From positions 434,001 to 498,000 of the forward strand of contig NZ_CP052766.1 in assembly GCF_002499975.2 (NCBI RefSeq): a stretch of DNA of 64,000 nt, in the 5' to 3' direction. The notes below the pieces were generated by a model, which was not told where the DNA came from, did no database searches, and saw nothing but the letters and a program-made list of their open reading frames with translations. This document shows, piece after piece, positions 55,106-64,000 of the stretch; position 1 is the first letter of the stretch; every line of letters begins with the position of its first letter. A program made the translations under genes and the position numbers. The stretch comes from Alteromonas pelagimontana (GTDB lineage Bacteria > Pseudomonadota > Gammaproteobacteria > Enterobacterales > Alteromonadaceae).

Positions 55106-56182
55106 TTGAGTACATTGGTCAGCAACGAAATAGCCCTAGAACCTGAAGACAATAAACGTTTATCCAGCCTGTGCGGCCCGTTTGATGATAATATCAAGCA
55201 AATTGAACGCCGTTTGGGGGTGGAGATTACCTACCGCAACAACGCTTTTAAAGTATTGGGCGATGCACAACAAGCCAACGGCGCGGCGGAACTACTCAAG
55301 CTATTGTACATTGAAACTCAGCCCGTTAAAGGAGTGATTCCCAGCTTAAGTTCCGAGCAGGTGCATTTGGCTATTCAAGAAGCCAGGTGCCTGGAAAGAG
55401 AGGAATCCTCTCCCTACGCAAAAGAAGTCACGATAAAAACCAAACGTGGTGTCATCAAGCCTCGCAATCCCAATCAGGGCCAGTATGTTGCGAACATTGT
55501 AAATCATGATATCAGCTTTGGTATCGGCCCCGCCGGAACCGGTAAAACGTATTTGGCTGTTGCCTGCGCAGTAGATGCTCTTGAAAGACAGGAAATTCGC
55601 AGAATTCTCCTAACCCGTCCGGCAGTTGAAGCAGGCGAAAAGCTGGGGTTTCTACCTGGAGATCTTTCGCAGAAAGTCGACCCGTATTTACGCCCTCTTT
55701 ACGATGCATTATTTGAAATGCTCGGATTTGAGAAAGTTGAAAAGCTTATCGAGCGGAATGTTATCGAAGTGGCACCACTTGCTTATATGCGTGGGCGTAC
55801 GCTTAACGATGCCTTCATTATTCTGGATGAAAGTCAGAATACAACGGTAGAGCAGATGAAGATGTTCCTTACCCGTATTGGCTTTAATTCAAAAGCGGTC
55901 ATCACCGGCGACATTACTCAGGTAGATTTACCTCGCGGTGTGCGCTCGGGCTTACGTCACAGTATTGATGTGCTGAATAAGGTGCCGGATATCTCTTTTA
56001 ATTTCTTTACGGCTAACGATGTGGTTCGTCACCCGGTTGTGGCGCGAATCGTTCAAGCGTATGAAGCCTACGATGCTGAACAGGAAAAGCTCCGCCTTGC
56101 GAAGAAAGAGGAAGCACTGCGCGAAAATGCACAGGCCAACCAATCGAATAACGACGAAAATAAGAACAACTCCAGTTCGTGA
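55106..56182 (+). CDS. ybeZ: PhoH-like ATPase YbeZ
   Basis: 358 residues from a TTG start with GAGGAT upstream. Walker A is [12 protein letters not shown] and Walker [11 protein letters not shown]. An RNA-binding KH-like N-terminal part precedes. Acts with YbeY in rRNA maturation and stress. The tail is Asn/Ser-rich. Overlaps ybeY by four bases. Confidence 0.95.
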   Translation: MSTLVSNEIALEPEDNKRLSSLCGPFDDNIKQIERRLGVEITYRNNAFKVLGDAQQANGAAELLKLLYIETQPVKGVIPSLSSEQVHLAIQEARCLEREESSPYAKEVTIKTKRGVIKPRNPNQGQYVANIVNHDISFGIGPAGTGKTYLAVACAVDALERQEIRRILLTRPAVEAGEKLGFLPGDLSQKVDPYLRPLYDALFEMLGFEKVEKLIERNVIEVAPLAYMRGRTLNDAFIILDESQNTTVEQMKMFLTRIGFNSKAVITGDITQVDLPRGVRSGLRHSIDVLNKVPDISFNFFTANDVVRHPVVARIVQAYEAYDAEQEKLRLAKKEEALRENAQANQSNNDENKNNSSS

Positions 56183-56652
56183 CCGCCATTATTGATCTGC
56201 AGCAGGCGTATGAACAGCCAGATGAAGCGCTTGCTGCCGTACCCGCTTTCGATGATTTACAAACCTGGGCCGACTGCGCGTTTGCGGCCCTTAATCTGCA
56301 AGATCTGGAGTTTACTGTTCGCATTGTTGATGAAGAAGAGTCGCAGTCGCTTAACTTTCAATACCGCAATAAAGATAAATCGACGAATGTATTGTCGTTT
56401 CCTTTTGAATGCCCGCCGGGTGTTGAATTAAACCTACTGGGCGATCTAGTAGTTTGCGCGCCGGTTATTTTGAGAGAAGCGCAGGAGCAAAACAAGGACA
56501 CCGACAATCATTATGCACATATGATAATCCACGGCCTGTTACATTTACTGGGCTATGATCATATTGAAGATGCCGATGCCGAGGAAATGGAAGCTTTGGA
56601 AATTGCTATTTTGTCACAATTAGGGATTGACGACCCTTATCAAGAGCATTAA
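56179..56652 (+). CDS. ybeY: Endoribonuclease YbeY
   Basis: 157 residues from GTG 56179. Zinc motif [11 protein letters not shown] (three His) is clear, and [10 protein letters not shown] is the family block. Needed for 16S rRNA 3' end maturation and ribosome quality control. Overlaps ybeZ; ybeX follows after 33 bases. Confidence 0.96.
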   Translation: MTAIIDLQQAYEQPDEALAAVPAFDDLQTWADCAFAALNLQDLEFTVRIVDEEESQSLNFQYRNKDKSTNVLSFPFECPPGVELNLLGDLVVCAPVILREAQEQNKDTDNHYAHMIIHGLLHLLGYDHIEDADAEEMEALEIAILSQLGIDDPYQEH

Positions 56653-56685
56653 CGTTGCTGTTGAACGAATAATTAAACGGATACT

Positions 56686-57543
56686 ATGAGCGACGATAAC
56701 CCCCACTCTACCAACGGCTCTTCGAGCAAAAGTTGGTTTGAAAAAATGCGCCTGACTTTTTCTGGAGAGCCGAGAAGTAAAGAAGATTTGGTCGATGTCA
56801 TTACTGACGCCGAATTAAGAGAGGTCATTGATCCCCAAACCCGAGAAATGATTGAAGGGGTTATTGGAGTCAATGAAATGCGGGTCAGGGATATTATGAT
56901 CCCGCGAGCGCAAATGACGACTATCGACATTAACCAGAAGCTCGAAGAATTTCTGCCAATGATGCTCGAAACCGCTCACTCCCGTTTTCCTGTCATCAGT
57001 GAAGATAAAGATCATATTGAAGGCATTCTGCTTGCCAAAGATTTGCTCAACTTCATGTTTAATTCTGATACCGATTTTCAGCTACGGCAGGTTATTCGCC
57101 CCGCAGTGATTGTGCCTGAAAGTAAACGTGTGGATGTCCTTTTAAAAGAATTCCGGCAACAGCGTTATCATATGGCTATCGTAGTTGACGAATATGGCGG
57201 TGTGTCAGGACTGGTTACAATTGAAGATATATTAGAGTTGATTGTTGGTGAAATTGAAGATGAATACGATACCGAAGACGACGGCACCGACGATATCCGC
57301 CCACTAAATAAATATACCTATTCGGTTAAAGCGTTAACCCCAGTGGAAGATTTCAATACCTTCTTTGAAACCCAGTTTAGTGAAGAAGAAGCAGATACCA
57401 TTGGCGGCATTGTGTTAAAAGCGTTTGGTCATATGCCTTCAACAAATGATGAAATCGTTATTGGCGACATCCATTTTAAAATCTCAAATTCGGATAAGCG
57501 TCGGTTGTTGCAGCTCAAAGTCACCATTCCTTCTTTGGAGTAA
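56686..57543 (+). CDS. ybeX: CorC/YbeX-type CBS-domain protein
   Basis: 285 residues, soluble. Two CBS domains (about 65-125 and 135-190; VRDIMIPRAQM and AIVVDEYGGVSGLVTIEDILE) and a C-terminal CorC_HlyC transporter-associated domain. Linked to magnesium/cobalt homeostasis and to ribosome maturation. Conserved position between ybeY and lnt. Confidence 0.94.
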   Translation: MSDDNPHSTNGSSSKSWFEKMRLTFSGEPRSKEDLVDVITDAELREVIDPQTREMIEGVIGVNEMRVRDIMIPRAQMTTIDINQKLEEFLPMMLETAHSRFPVISEDKDHIEGILLAKDLLNFMFNSDTDFQLRQVIRPAVIVPESKRVDVLLKEFRQQRYHMAIVVDEYGGVSGLVTIEDILELIVGEIEDEYDTEDDGTDDIRPLNKYTYSVKALTPVEDFNTFFETQFSEEEADTIGGIVLKAFGHMPSTNDEIVIGDIHFKISNSDKRRLLQLKVTIPSLE

Positions 57544-57558
57544 CTGGCGCTGAAAGGC

Positions 57559-59052
57559 ATGATCCCGTATTTGTTGGTGCTGTTAAGTGGCGCCAGCCTC
57601 ACATTTGCTTTTGCTCCCTTTTCTGCGTGGCCTGTAACCTTTCTTGCAGTGGCAGTTGCCGTGCGGCAGTTATTGCGAACGCCGGGCAAGGGTTTTCTTT
57701 GCGGCTGGCTTTTTGGCCTTGGCTGGTTTGGCGCAGGCATTTCCTGGGTCCACGTCAGTATTGCCGATTTTGGAGGCCTGCCATTAATTGCATCGGTGGG
57801 CGCAATGGCATTGCTTTGCGCTTATTTGTCCATTTATCCAGCACTTGCTTTCTATTTTACAAAACGTTTTTTCCCCAGCCGGCTTTGGCCGTTGGCTATG
57901 CCTTTCTTCTGGATGCTTCTGGAATGGGTAAGAAGCTGGATGTTAAGCGGTTTTCCATGGTTGTCTTTAGGATATAGTCAAATTGACAGCCCGCTAAATG
58001 GCTGGTTGCCCGTTATTGGAGAGACCGGCGTGACCGCGCTGGTAATTTTGCTTGCCAGCGCCGTCGCTGTTTTGCCTCTGTTTCAACGCTGGCCTGCGTT
58101 AGTTGCCATTTACTTTATTGCGTTTAGCAGCGGTTGGGCAGTTAATCAATACAATTGGGTTGTCCGTGATAAGCAGTACCAGGTGGCAATGGTACAAGGA
58201 AACATTCAGCAGTCTTTACGCTGGGTTCCTGAACATGATGAACCCACAATGCAGAAATATCAGAACCTCACCGCTCCGTTATGGGATGCCGATCTGATCC
58301 TGTGGCCAGAAGCCGCGGTACCCAAGCTTGAAAATCTAGCGACGCCTTTTCTTACCGACCTGAACGAGCAAGCGGTAGAGCATAATACCGCTTTAATTAC
58401 TGGTATTGTAAATTTCAACTGGGAGTCCAGTGAGGCTTGGAACAACCTGATTGTCCTGGGCAAAAAACATCGTAGTGATGAATTCGGCGATTATTCTTAT
58501 TTTCACAATAACCGTTATTCTAAGCATCATCTTCTGCCTATCGGTGAATTTGTACCTTTTGAAGATTTGCTCAGACCACTGGCGCCGTTATTCGACCTTC
58601 CTATGTCGTCGTTTTCGCGGGGCGGATATCAACAAACCAATCTAATAGCCAATGGAATTTATCTGGCCCCTGCTATCTGTTTTGAAATTGCTTTTCCCCA
58701 CCAGGTTGCTGCCAACTTACATGAGAACACCGATATGATATTGACGGTGAGCAATGATGCGTGGTTCGGGCATTCACATGGCCCTGCCCAGCATCTTGAA
58801 ATCGCTCGAATGCGCGCGAAGGAGTTTGGCCGACCGGTACTGCGCGCCACCAATAACGGCATTACCGCATTTATAGATTTTCGCGGTAACATTACGTCTC
58901 GCTTACCGCAGTTTGAAGCCGGTAGCCTTCGTTCACCAGTGATAACTACACGCGGTTTCACCCCTTACCGCTACTGGGGCGACTACGCTGTCGTGATGTT
59001 GACTTCAATGCTTGCTCTCATTGCGCTTTACTTAAAAAGACGCGCAAGCTGA
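57559..59052 (+). CDS. lnt: Apolipoprotein N-acyltransferase
   Basis: 497 residues. Six or seven transmembrane helices at the N-terminus, then a nitrilase-like periplasmic domain. The triad is in LWPEAAVP (Glu), the lysine in YSKHHLLPIGEFVPFE, and the cysteine in PAICFEIAFP. A final transmembrane helix is near 475-490. It adds the third acyl chain to lipoproteins in the inner membrane. Last gene of the miaB operon. Confidence 0.96.
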   Translation: MIPYLLVLLSGASLTFAFAPFSAWPVTFLAVAVAVRQLLRTPGKGFLCGWLFGLGWFGAGISWVHVSIADFGGLPLIASVGAMALLCAYLSIYPALAFYFTKRFFPSRLWPLAMPFFWMLLEWVRSWMLSGFPWLSLGYSQIDSPLNGWLPVIGETGVTALVILLASAVAVLPLFQRWPALVAIYFIAFSSGWAVNQYNWVVRDKQYQVAMVQGNIQQSLRWVPEHDEPTMQKYQNLTAPLWDADLILWPEAAVPKLENLATPFLTDLNEQAVEHNTALITGIVNFNWESSEAWNNLIVLGKKHRSDEFGDYSYFHNNRYSKHHLLPIGEFVPFEDLLRPLAPLFDLPMSSFSRGGYQQTNLIANGIYLAPAICFEIAFPHQVAANLHENTDMILTVSNDAWFGHSHGPAQHLEIARMRAKEFGRPVLRATNNGITAFIDFRGNITSRLPQFEAGSLRSPVITTRGFTPYRYWGDYAVVMLTSMLALIALYLKRRAS

Positions 59053-59186
59053 AACGGCCCTAAGTACTATTAGCTTAACCCGAGAGATCCTTACACTTAC
59101 CGCATATGCACTGTACCGCAGTGAAAATGCGTTGTTAAAGTACGAAAAAATTTCCCCTCTAATTACTGATGAAGAAAGGAAAACCA

Positions 59187-60458
59187 ATGAAGCGGTTAAT
59201 GATGCTACTCTTCCTCGGCGTAACTTCAAGCGCCTTAGCTAAAACCACAGTTCTCACCGCCGATCGTTTGGTGGATGTGGAAGGCGGTAACCTTGTGAAG
59301 AACGCAGTGGTCATCGTAGAAGATGATAAAATTATTGCTGCAGGAACCGCAAAGGAGGTCGTAATTCCCCCAAACGCCGAATTAATCGCGCTTGGCGATC
59401 ATACGCTTATGCCGGGCCTCATGGATATGCACGTTCATTTAACCAGTAACGCCACCGATCACGGCTACAGAAGTTTGGCAGTTTCACTTCCTCGCGCCAC
59501 GATTAACGGCGTCAAAAATGCTCAGCTAACCTTAATGGCAGGTTTTACCACGGTACGCAATGTAGGCGCCCCAGGCTTCGCCGACGTTGCGCTTCGCGAT
59601 GCCATTAATAATAACGATATTGCCGGGCCCAGAATGTTCGTATCCGGCCCCGCTTTGGGAGTTACCGGCGGTCACTGCGATAATAACCTGCTGCCTTACG
59701 AGTTCCACGATACCGGCGAAGGTGTAGCAGACGGACCGTGGGAAATCAGAAAAATGGTGCGCAGGAATATTAAATATGGGGCAACCGTCATAAAGTTTTG
59801 CGCCACAGGTGGCGTACTTTCTAAGGGTACAAAGGTAGGTGCACAACAATATTCTCTGGAGGAAATGAAAGCACTTGTAGAAGAAGCACACTTGCGCGGC
59901 TTAACGGTGGCAACCCATGCACACGGCACGTCGGGAATTAAAGATGCTATTCGTGCAGGGGTTGATTCGGTGGAACATGTAAGTTTGTTGGATGATGAAG
60001 CCATTAAGATGGCATTAGACAAAGGAACGTACTTCTCTATGGATGTCTATGTTACTGAATATATACTCAACGAAGGAGAAAAGGCGGGCATTTTAGAAGA
60101 AAGTCTGGCGAAAGAACGCCTTGTCGGCTCTCAGCAACGAGAGAACTTTCGTAAGGCTGTCGACGCTGGTATAAAGCTGGTATTTGGCTCTGATGCAGGT
60201 GTTTATCCTCATGGCGATAACCCTAAACAATTTGCACGAATGGTGAAATTTGGCATGACACCCATGCAAGCAATTCAAGCAGCAACCATCAACTCGGCCA
60301 CCTTACTGAAACAACAGGATTCGCTAGGCAGTGTGAAGCCCGGAAAGTTAGCCGATATTGTAGCGGTAAAAGGTAATCCGATGGAAGATATGTCGTTGAT
60401 GGAAAACGTAGGTATGGTGATGAAAAAAGGCCGGATTATAAAATCTCTCGCTATGTGA
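59187..60458 (+). CDS. Exported metal-dependent amidohydrolase (Xaa-Pro dipeptidase-like)
   Basis: 423 residues from ATG 59187 behind AAAGGAAAACC; a start at 59169 is less likely. Signal peptide about 1-18 (cleavage after ALA). Amidohydrolase metal sites: MDMHVHLT (HxH), TVIKFCATGGV (carboxylated lysine), THAHG, and FGSDAGVYPHGDN. Similar proteins hydrolyse Xaa-Pro dipeptides or acyl-amino acids; the substrate here is open. Two-metal active site appears complete. Confidence 0.88.
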   Translation: MKRLMMLLFLGVTSSALAKTTVLTADRLVDVEGGNLVKNAVVIVEDDKIIAAGTAKEVVIPPNAELIALGDHTLMPGLMDMHVHLTSNATDHGYRSLAVSLPRATINGVKNAQLTLMAGFTTVRNVGAPGFADVALRDAINNNDIAGPRMFVSGPALGVTGGHCDNNLLPYEFHDTGEGVADGPWEIRKMVRRNIKYGATVIKFCATGGVLSKGTKVGAQQYSLEEMKALVEEAHLRGLTVATHAHGTSGIKDAIRAGVDSVEHVSLLDDEAIKMALDKGTYFSMDVYVTEYILNEGEKAGILEESLAKERLVGSQQRENFRKAVDAGIKLVFGSDAGVYPHGDNPKQFARMVKFGMTPMQAIQAATINSATLLKQQDSLGSVKPGKLADIVAVKGNPMEDMSLMENVGMVMKKGRIIKSLAM

Positions 60459-60477
60459 AAAAAAATCAGTTTTTTCT

Positions 60478-60507
60478 CTTGAAAGACATTTAAGCAATAC
60501 CTATATA
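60478..60507 (+). promoter_or_regulatory. Sigma-32 (heat-shock) promoter of hsp20
   Basis: CTTGAAA (60478-60484), then 15 bases, then CCTATATA (60500-60507), close to the RpoH consensus CTTGAAA / CCCCATnT. It lies 120 bases before the hsp20 start, directly in front of the structured leader. Confidence 0.8.
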
Positions 60508-60509
60508 TG

Positions 60510-60602
60510 GATTGTCGGTGCTTCATAGCAAGGCCGACAACAATGCCGCCGTTCGTCGGGGCCATTTTATAACATGTTGCTTAATATTTTGAGGATATGA
60601 CT
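60510..60602 (+). promoter_or_regulatory. ROSE-like RNA thermometer in the hsp20 leader
   Basis: The leader has a hairpin TTGTCGG...CCGACAA (60512-60542), a GC-rich second hairpin, and a last one in which TTGCT (60577-60581) faces AGGAT (60592-60596), the ribosome site. The UUGCU/AGGA pairing with a G-G mismatch is the core of ROSE elements, as in E. coli ibpA. Heat would open it and allow translation. Pairing was done by eye. Confidence 0.75.
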
Positions 60603-61052
60603 ATGCGTACTATCGATCTTTCTCCCCTTTATCGTTCATTTATCGGTTCTGATCATCTTGCATCGTTAATTGATGCAGCAACTCGCGCGGAAAAGCAAAG
60701 CACTTATCCGCCTTACAATATCGAGTTATTAGCCGATGATAAATACCGAATTACTATGGCGATTGCGGGTTTCAGCAAAGATGATGTAACGATTGAAGTT
60801 CAGGAAAATACACTTAATATCACAGGTACGAAAAACGGTGAGGAGAAGAAAGCTGACGAACGTAAGTTTCTTCACAAAGGTATTTCCGAACGTAACTTCG
60901 AACGTAAATTCCAGTTGGGTGATCACGTGAAAGTGTTAGCCGCAGATATGGAAAACGGTTTACTTCACATTGATCTGGAGCGCGTTATCCCTGAGGCCAA
61001 AAAGCCTCGCCAAATTGAAATTGGTAGCAGCCGACTATTAGAAAACAAATAA
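60603..61052 (+). CDS. ibpA: Small heat shock protein Hsp20 (IbpA type)
   Basis: 149 residues from ATG 60603; the ATG at 60597 leaves no room for the ribosome site. MRTIDLSPLYRSFIGSD matches the IbpA start. The alpha-crystallin domain (about 35-125) ends in GLLHIDLER, and the I-x-I-like tail is QIEIGS. It binds unfolded proteins. Controlled by RpoH and by the leader thermometer. The symbol could equally be written hsp20. Confidence 0.93.
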   Translation: MRTIDLSPLYRSFIGSDHLASLIDAATRAEKQSTYPPYNIELLADDKYRITMAIAGFSKDDVTIEVQENTLNITGTKNGEEKKADERKFLHKGISERNFERKFQLGDHVKVLAADMENGLLHIDLERVIPEAKKPRQIEIGSSRLLENK

Positions 61053-61067
61053 TAGTCCATACGCATT

Positions 61068-61096
61068 ACAAACGGCGCCTTGGGCGCCGTTTGTTT
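61068..61096 (+). terminator. Intrinsic terminator after hsp20
   Basis: ACAAACGGCGCC-TTG-GGCGCCGTTTGT, a perfect 12-bp stem with a short T run. Confidence 0.88.
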
Positions 61097-61247
61097 ATTC
61101 TTAGCTTCTAACTACCTCAGTCAGCTATTTTAGTATATTGCGCGATTACCTACGTAGGGGTCTACGGCTTGAAAGAGCTACAACGTAGACACTACAATGA
61201 TGACAGTAAAGGCGCGGCTTATCCCGGGCTCAGAACCGTTGCGAACA

Positions 61248-61718
61248 CTAAGGTAAATGCTTAATAGAAGGAGATTCCAGAACAGATTTTCGAGGATGGT
61301 GTTCTCGAATCACAGCGGTACCAGCGAGATGATCATGAAGTCCCTGCTTCTTCTTGTCCCACCCAATCCAAAAGAATCCCAAGAACAAGGGAACGGTTGC
61401 TGGAATGTAAGCGAAGTAGCGGCCTATTGACTGGCGCAGGGTCATTTTCTTACCGGTTTTTTCATCCACAATCTTTAACTTTAATATCATTTTTCCTGGA
61501 GTGCCGAGAAAACGTTGCCAAAACCATAGCGTTAGCAGAACGGGAACAACATAAGAAATAATGCCATCCCACACACCATAATAAGCGGCTTCCCCGCTCC
61601 AATAGCGAGTGCCGTAAATAAGTGTAAGAGGTAGAGCTGTGAAAACAGAAAGCAGTAGCATATCTATGCAGACCGCGGTAAAGCGGATCCAGAAGCCCGC
61701 ATATTCTTTATTTACCAT
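61248..61718 (-). CDS. RDD-family membrane protein
   Basis: 156 residues from ATG 61718 (an in-frame TTG at 61739 is less likely). Three to four transmembrane helices; RFTAVCIDMLLL holds the R and DD-type positions, and GTPGKMILKLKIVDEKTGKK and KKQGLHDHLAGTAVI are typical. Transport role presumed for the family, not shown. Single gene. Confidence 0.88.
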   Translation of the reverse strand: MVNKEYAGFWIRFTAVCIDMLLLSVFTALPLTLIYGTRYWSGEAAYYGVWDGIISYVVPVLLTLWFWQRFLGTPGKMILKLKIVDEKTGKKMTLRQSIGRYFAYIPATVPLFLGFFWIGWDKKKQGLHDHLAGTAVIREHHPRKSVLESPSIKHLP

Positions 61719-61819
61719 GATAATGTCTTTCCACTTCAATCGCCATTAAGCTACTTTTACAGGTTTCACGCGCAGGTGAGATGCGTTTGCCTGAATAAGA
61801 ACAATTTTTCAATGTGCGG

Positions 61820-62377
61820 TTAGATAAGCCCTTTCAGACGCGCTAACCCAAATGCATTGCATGACGTAGCATCTTTTATTTCACCCGCTTTTATTCGCTG
61901 TTCCAATTGCTGAATTGACAGCTTATGCGTAACTAATCCTTCTTCTTCGGGATCCAGATTTCTTTGCGTCATCGTCAGACCCCGCGCCACCCAGATATGA
62001 TACCCCTGATTACAGAACCCGTACGCTAAATACTGGTATCCGACGTGAATAAGCTCATCGGCAATAAAACCGGTTTCTTCGCGCAATTCACCAGCAGCTA
62101 AAGCTTCCGGCGAGGCATCCGGCTTCTCTTCCCAAGCACCTTGAGGAAATTCCAGCTGACGTTCATTTATTGGGTAGCGGTATTGCTCTACCATATAAAT
62201 GTCGTTTCTCTCTATCGGAATAATAATGGTGAAATCGGGCTTCTCAACTACCGAATACAAGCCTTTCGCACCGCTCTGCCGCCTAATTTCATCCTCCCGC
62301 AAGGTCATCCATTTATTTTGGTAAACCTTCCGTGTAGTGACAGTTTCTATTTCCCGTTGCTGAGGTACGTCTGTCAT
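61820..62377 (-). CDS. NUDIX hydrolase, ADP-ribose pyrophosphatase-like
   Basis: 185 residues from ATG 62377 behind GAGGAGAAG; the start at 62491 lies within the previous gene. Nudix box: GAWEEKPDASPEALAAGELR then EETGF. The position in front, FPQGAWE, is like ADP-ribose hydrolases. Catalyses nucleoside-diphosphate derivative cleavage with Mg2+. It follows the lipoprotein hydrolase gene with one base between stop and start, so one operon. Confidence 0.88.
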   Translation of the reverse strand: MTDVPQQREIETVTTRKVYQNKWMTLREDEIRRQSGAKGLYSVVEKPDFTIIIPIERNDIYMVEQYRYPINERQLEFPQGAWEEKPDASPEALAAGELREETGFIADELIHVGYQYLAYGFCNQGYHIWVARGLTMTQRNLDPEEEGLVTHKLSIQQLEQRIKAGEIKDATSCNAFGLARLKGLI

Positions 62378-62378
62378 T

Positions 62379-63419
62379 TCACTTCTCCTCGAAAGAGTCT
62401 GTTTGGTTATACTCACTGATATCTCCGGTATTGAGGTACACGGCGGGTTCAATATTGGCTGAAATCCAGGTGCTAATAGCCCGGTGCTCAAGATTATCTA
62501 TTACCGGCGTGGACATGTGATTCTCACTTTTTACCACATGTCGCGTTACATTGGGCATATTCCATTGAGCAGCCTCATTAATATTACTGATGGTATCTTT
62601 GCGGCCACCGTAGACAAGAATTGGCAACGTTAGTGAGGACAGGTCGTCGAACATGTCGGTTTGTTCTATGTCCACACCTGCATTAGACAAAGCAATTTTT
62701 GCCCCCTCTTTTAATGAGAAATCAGGTATCAATAAGCTTGTCCATGGCCGAAAAGACATCGCCACACCTACCGTGGCTATGTCAAATCGATTCATAGGAG
62801 AAAGCAGAATCAGCCCGCTGATTTGGTTACTCAAGGTAGCGGTTTTAACCGCTGCCAGCGCGCCCATCGAATGTCCGACGACTATCAGAGGTTGAGTGAC
62901 CGTATCACGCTGATTATCAAGAAATTCAGTAAGAAGTTCGGCATCCTTCACTCCGTAACTCAGCGGCGGCGAAGCTGCGTCCCGGCCAAACAAGCCGGGT
63001 ACAAGAACGTGAAAGCCAAGTAACTGGAAATATGTTGCCGCATAACGCATTTCTTCTTTATCCGCGCCAAACCCATGCAATAACATCACCGTTCCCTCAA
63101 ACCGGGGGACGGCAGAAGATATTAACGTTAACGACTTATCAAATGTCATGGTAGCGGGGTTAGTCAGACTTACGCTAAAGGATAAGTCGCTTTCGCTAAG
63201 GGGCTGTGGGGCCCCATAAAAATAGGAAAAGCAATATAACCACGTGTCGCTGCAATACTGCTTATCAAAAGTAAGAAGGGTTTCGGCTAATTTTTCAAAA
63301 GATTCGCTGGTAGAAAAAGTATAGGGGTTTGAAGAAGATTCAATTTCCCGAGCCACGAAGGTAGCGCACGATGCCAGTGTGAATAATGTGGCCAACACAA
63401 TTGCGATTCGGTGAGCCAT
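62379..63419 (-). CDS. Alpha/beta hydrolase lipoprotein
   Basis: 346 residues with a lipoprotein signal (lipobox TLASC, cysteine about 18). Alpha/beta hydrolase motifs: MLLHGFGADKEE (oxyanion), VVGHSMGALAAV (nucleophile elbow, serine about 188), VYGGRKDTIS (acid) and ENHMSTPV (histidine). Probably an outer-membrane esterase or lipase facing the periplasm. CAGGAG precedes the ATG. Operon with the NUDIX gene. Confidence 0.88.
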   Translation of the reverse strand: MAHRIAIVLATLFTLASCATFVAREIESSSNPYTFSTSESFEKLAETLLTFDKQYCSDTWLYCFSYFYGAPQPLSESDLSFSVSLTNPATMTFDKSLTLISSAVPRFEGTVMLLHGFGADKEEMRYAATYFQLLGFHVLVPGLFGRDAASPPLSYGVKDAELLTEFLDNQRDTVTQPLIVVGHSMGALAAVKTATLSNQISGLILLSPMNRFDIATVGVAMSFRPWTSLLIPDFSLKEGAKIALSNAGVDIEQTDMFDDLSSLTLPILVYGGRKDTISNINEAAQWNMPNVTRHVVKSENHMSTPVIDNLEHRAISTWISANIEPAVYLNTGDISEYNQTDSFEEK

Positions 63420-63477
63420 GCCCTACTCCTGTGGCGAGATAGGTGGTAAATCTGAAGTTCGTAACAAATAAAATGAA

Positions 63478-63498
63478 GGGTGAGACTGATGCTCACCC
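63478..63498 (-). terminator. Hairpin after greA
   Basis: GGGTGAG-7-CTCACCC just after the greA stop on the minus strand, followed by a mixed T-rich stretch. Confidence 0.55.
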
Positions 63499-63505
63499 GA
63501 CGAGG

Positions 63506-63982
63506 TCAAATATATTCAACCTCAGTAATTTCGTATTCAACCGGACCTGATGGCGTTTGAATATTTACAATATCGTCTATCTCTTTTCCAATCAAACCAC
63601 GGGCAATAGGTGAATTCACTGAAATCAGATTACTTTTAATATCCGCTTCATCATCACCCACAATTCGGTATGTCGTTTCTTTTTCGTTTTCCAGGTTCAT
63701 AATGGTAACCGTGGTGCCAAAAATGACCTTACCTGTGTTGTCCATCTTGGTGACATCGATAATTTGTGCGTTGGATAGTTTGCCTTCAATATCCTGAATG
63801 CGCCCTTCACAAAAACTTTGTTGTTCCCGGGCAGCATGATACTCCGCATTTTCTTTTAGATCACCGTGTTCACGGGCTTCAGCAATGGCCTGAATAATTC
63901 GCGGGCGTGTTACAGATTTGAGTTCATTTAGCTCAGCGCGCAATAACTCCGCACCACGAGCTGTCATTGGGTACTGACTCAT
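63506..63982 (-). CDS. greA: Transcription elongation factor GreA
   Basis: 158 residues. The N-terminal coiled coil carries [20 protein letters not shown], with the tip acidic residues for transcript cleavage. The C-terminal FKBP-like domain has [25 protein letters not shown] (part quoted). GreA rescues backtracked RNA polymerase. Complete in the window. Confidence 0.97.
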   Translation of the reverse strand: MSQYPMTARGAELLRAELNELKSVTRPRIIQAIAEAREHGDLKENAEYHAAREQQSFCEGRIQDIEGKLSNAQIIDVTKMDNTGKVIFGTTVTIMNLENEKETTYRIVGDDEADIKSNLISVNSPIARGLIGKEIDDIVNIQTPSGPVEYEITEVEYI

Positions 63983-64000
63983 GAATGTCGTCTCACTTAC

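Overview
The window is chromosomal DNA of a marine-type gammaproteobacterium, most likely Alteromonadales (Alteromonas, Salinimonas or a relative). Support comes from synteny shared with enteric and marine gammaproteobacteria: seqA-pgm, gcvA-ygdD-rlmM, hemA-prfA-prmC facing lolB-ispE-prs, pth-ychF, and ubiF facing miaB-ybeZYX-lnt. A stand-alone second EF-G and a REC-DUF3369-HD-GYP regulator also fit. Genus is inference; no rRNA gene is present.

Layout. 1-7011 is the integrase end of a prophage: a run of small, overlapping, same-strand genes (LuxR-like HTH, HNH endonuclease, YopX, GIY-YIG protein, Xis-like protein, tyrosine integrase, one post-integrase gene) ending beside a tRNA-Val(GAC) gene whose 3' end faces the prophage and is the likely attachment site. 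7100-16400 is mixed housekeeping: patatin-like lipase, a DnaA-box-rich intergenic segment, an ACT protein next to an EIIA-Glc-like protein without its catalytic histidines, OsmC, an arsC-like/dapE/M15 peptidase/DUF2897 operon, an astE-HIT-ybjQ operon, and a GGDEF-EAL protein. 16700-26000 holds glycogen phosphorylase, phosphoglucomutase, seqA, and a MoxR-DUF58-transglutaminase operon. 26500-33600 holds EF-G 2, rlmM, DUF423, a hydrolase, gcvA, a small secreted protein, kdsA and sirB2. 33600-41100 holds the HD-GYP regulator, prmC, prfA and hemA on the minus strand, then lolB, ispE, tRNA-Gln and prs on the plus strand.

41100-46390 is an accessory segment between prs and rplY-pth-ychF. It carries a putative lipoprotein, a LysR gene split by a complete 1245-bp ISAs1-family element with a 9-bp target duplication, a divergent DUF2798 gene, ppnP, and a compact locus of two double-glycine-leader, glycine-rich peptides followed by a two-helix membrane protein. 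This last locus looks like an orphan class IIb (two-peptide) bacteriocin with a candidate immunity protein and is the most system-like novelty in the window.

46390-64000 is core genome: rplY-pth-ychF, a periplasmic cyclophilin, a tRNA array (Met, Leu, Gln, Gln), a Na+/alanine symporter, ubiF-like hydroxylase, miaB-ybeZ-ybeY-ybeX-lnt, an exported amidohydrolase, an hsp20 gene with a sigma-32-like promoter and a ROSE-like RNA thermometer, RDD, a lipoprotein hydrolase/NUDIX pair, and greA. Functions are inferred from sequence recognition only; no database search was run.
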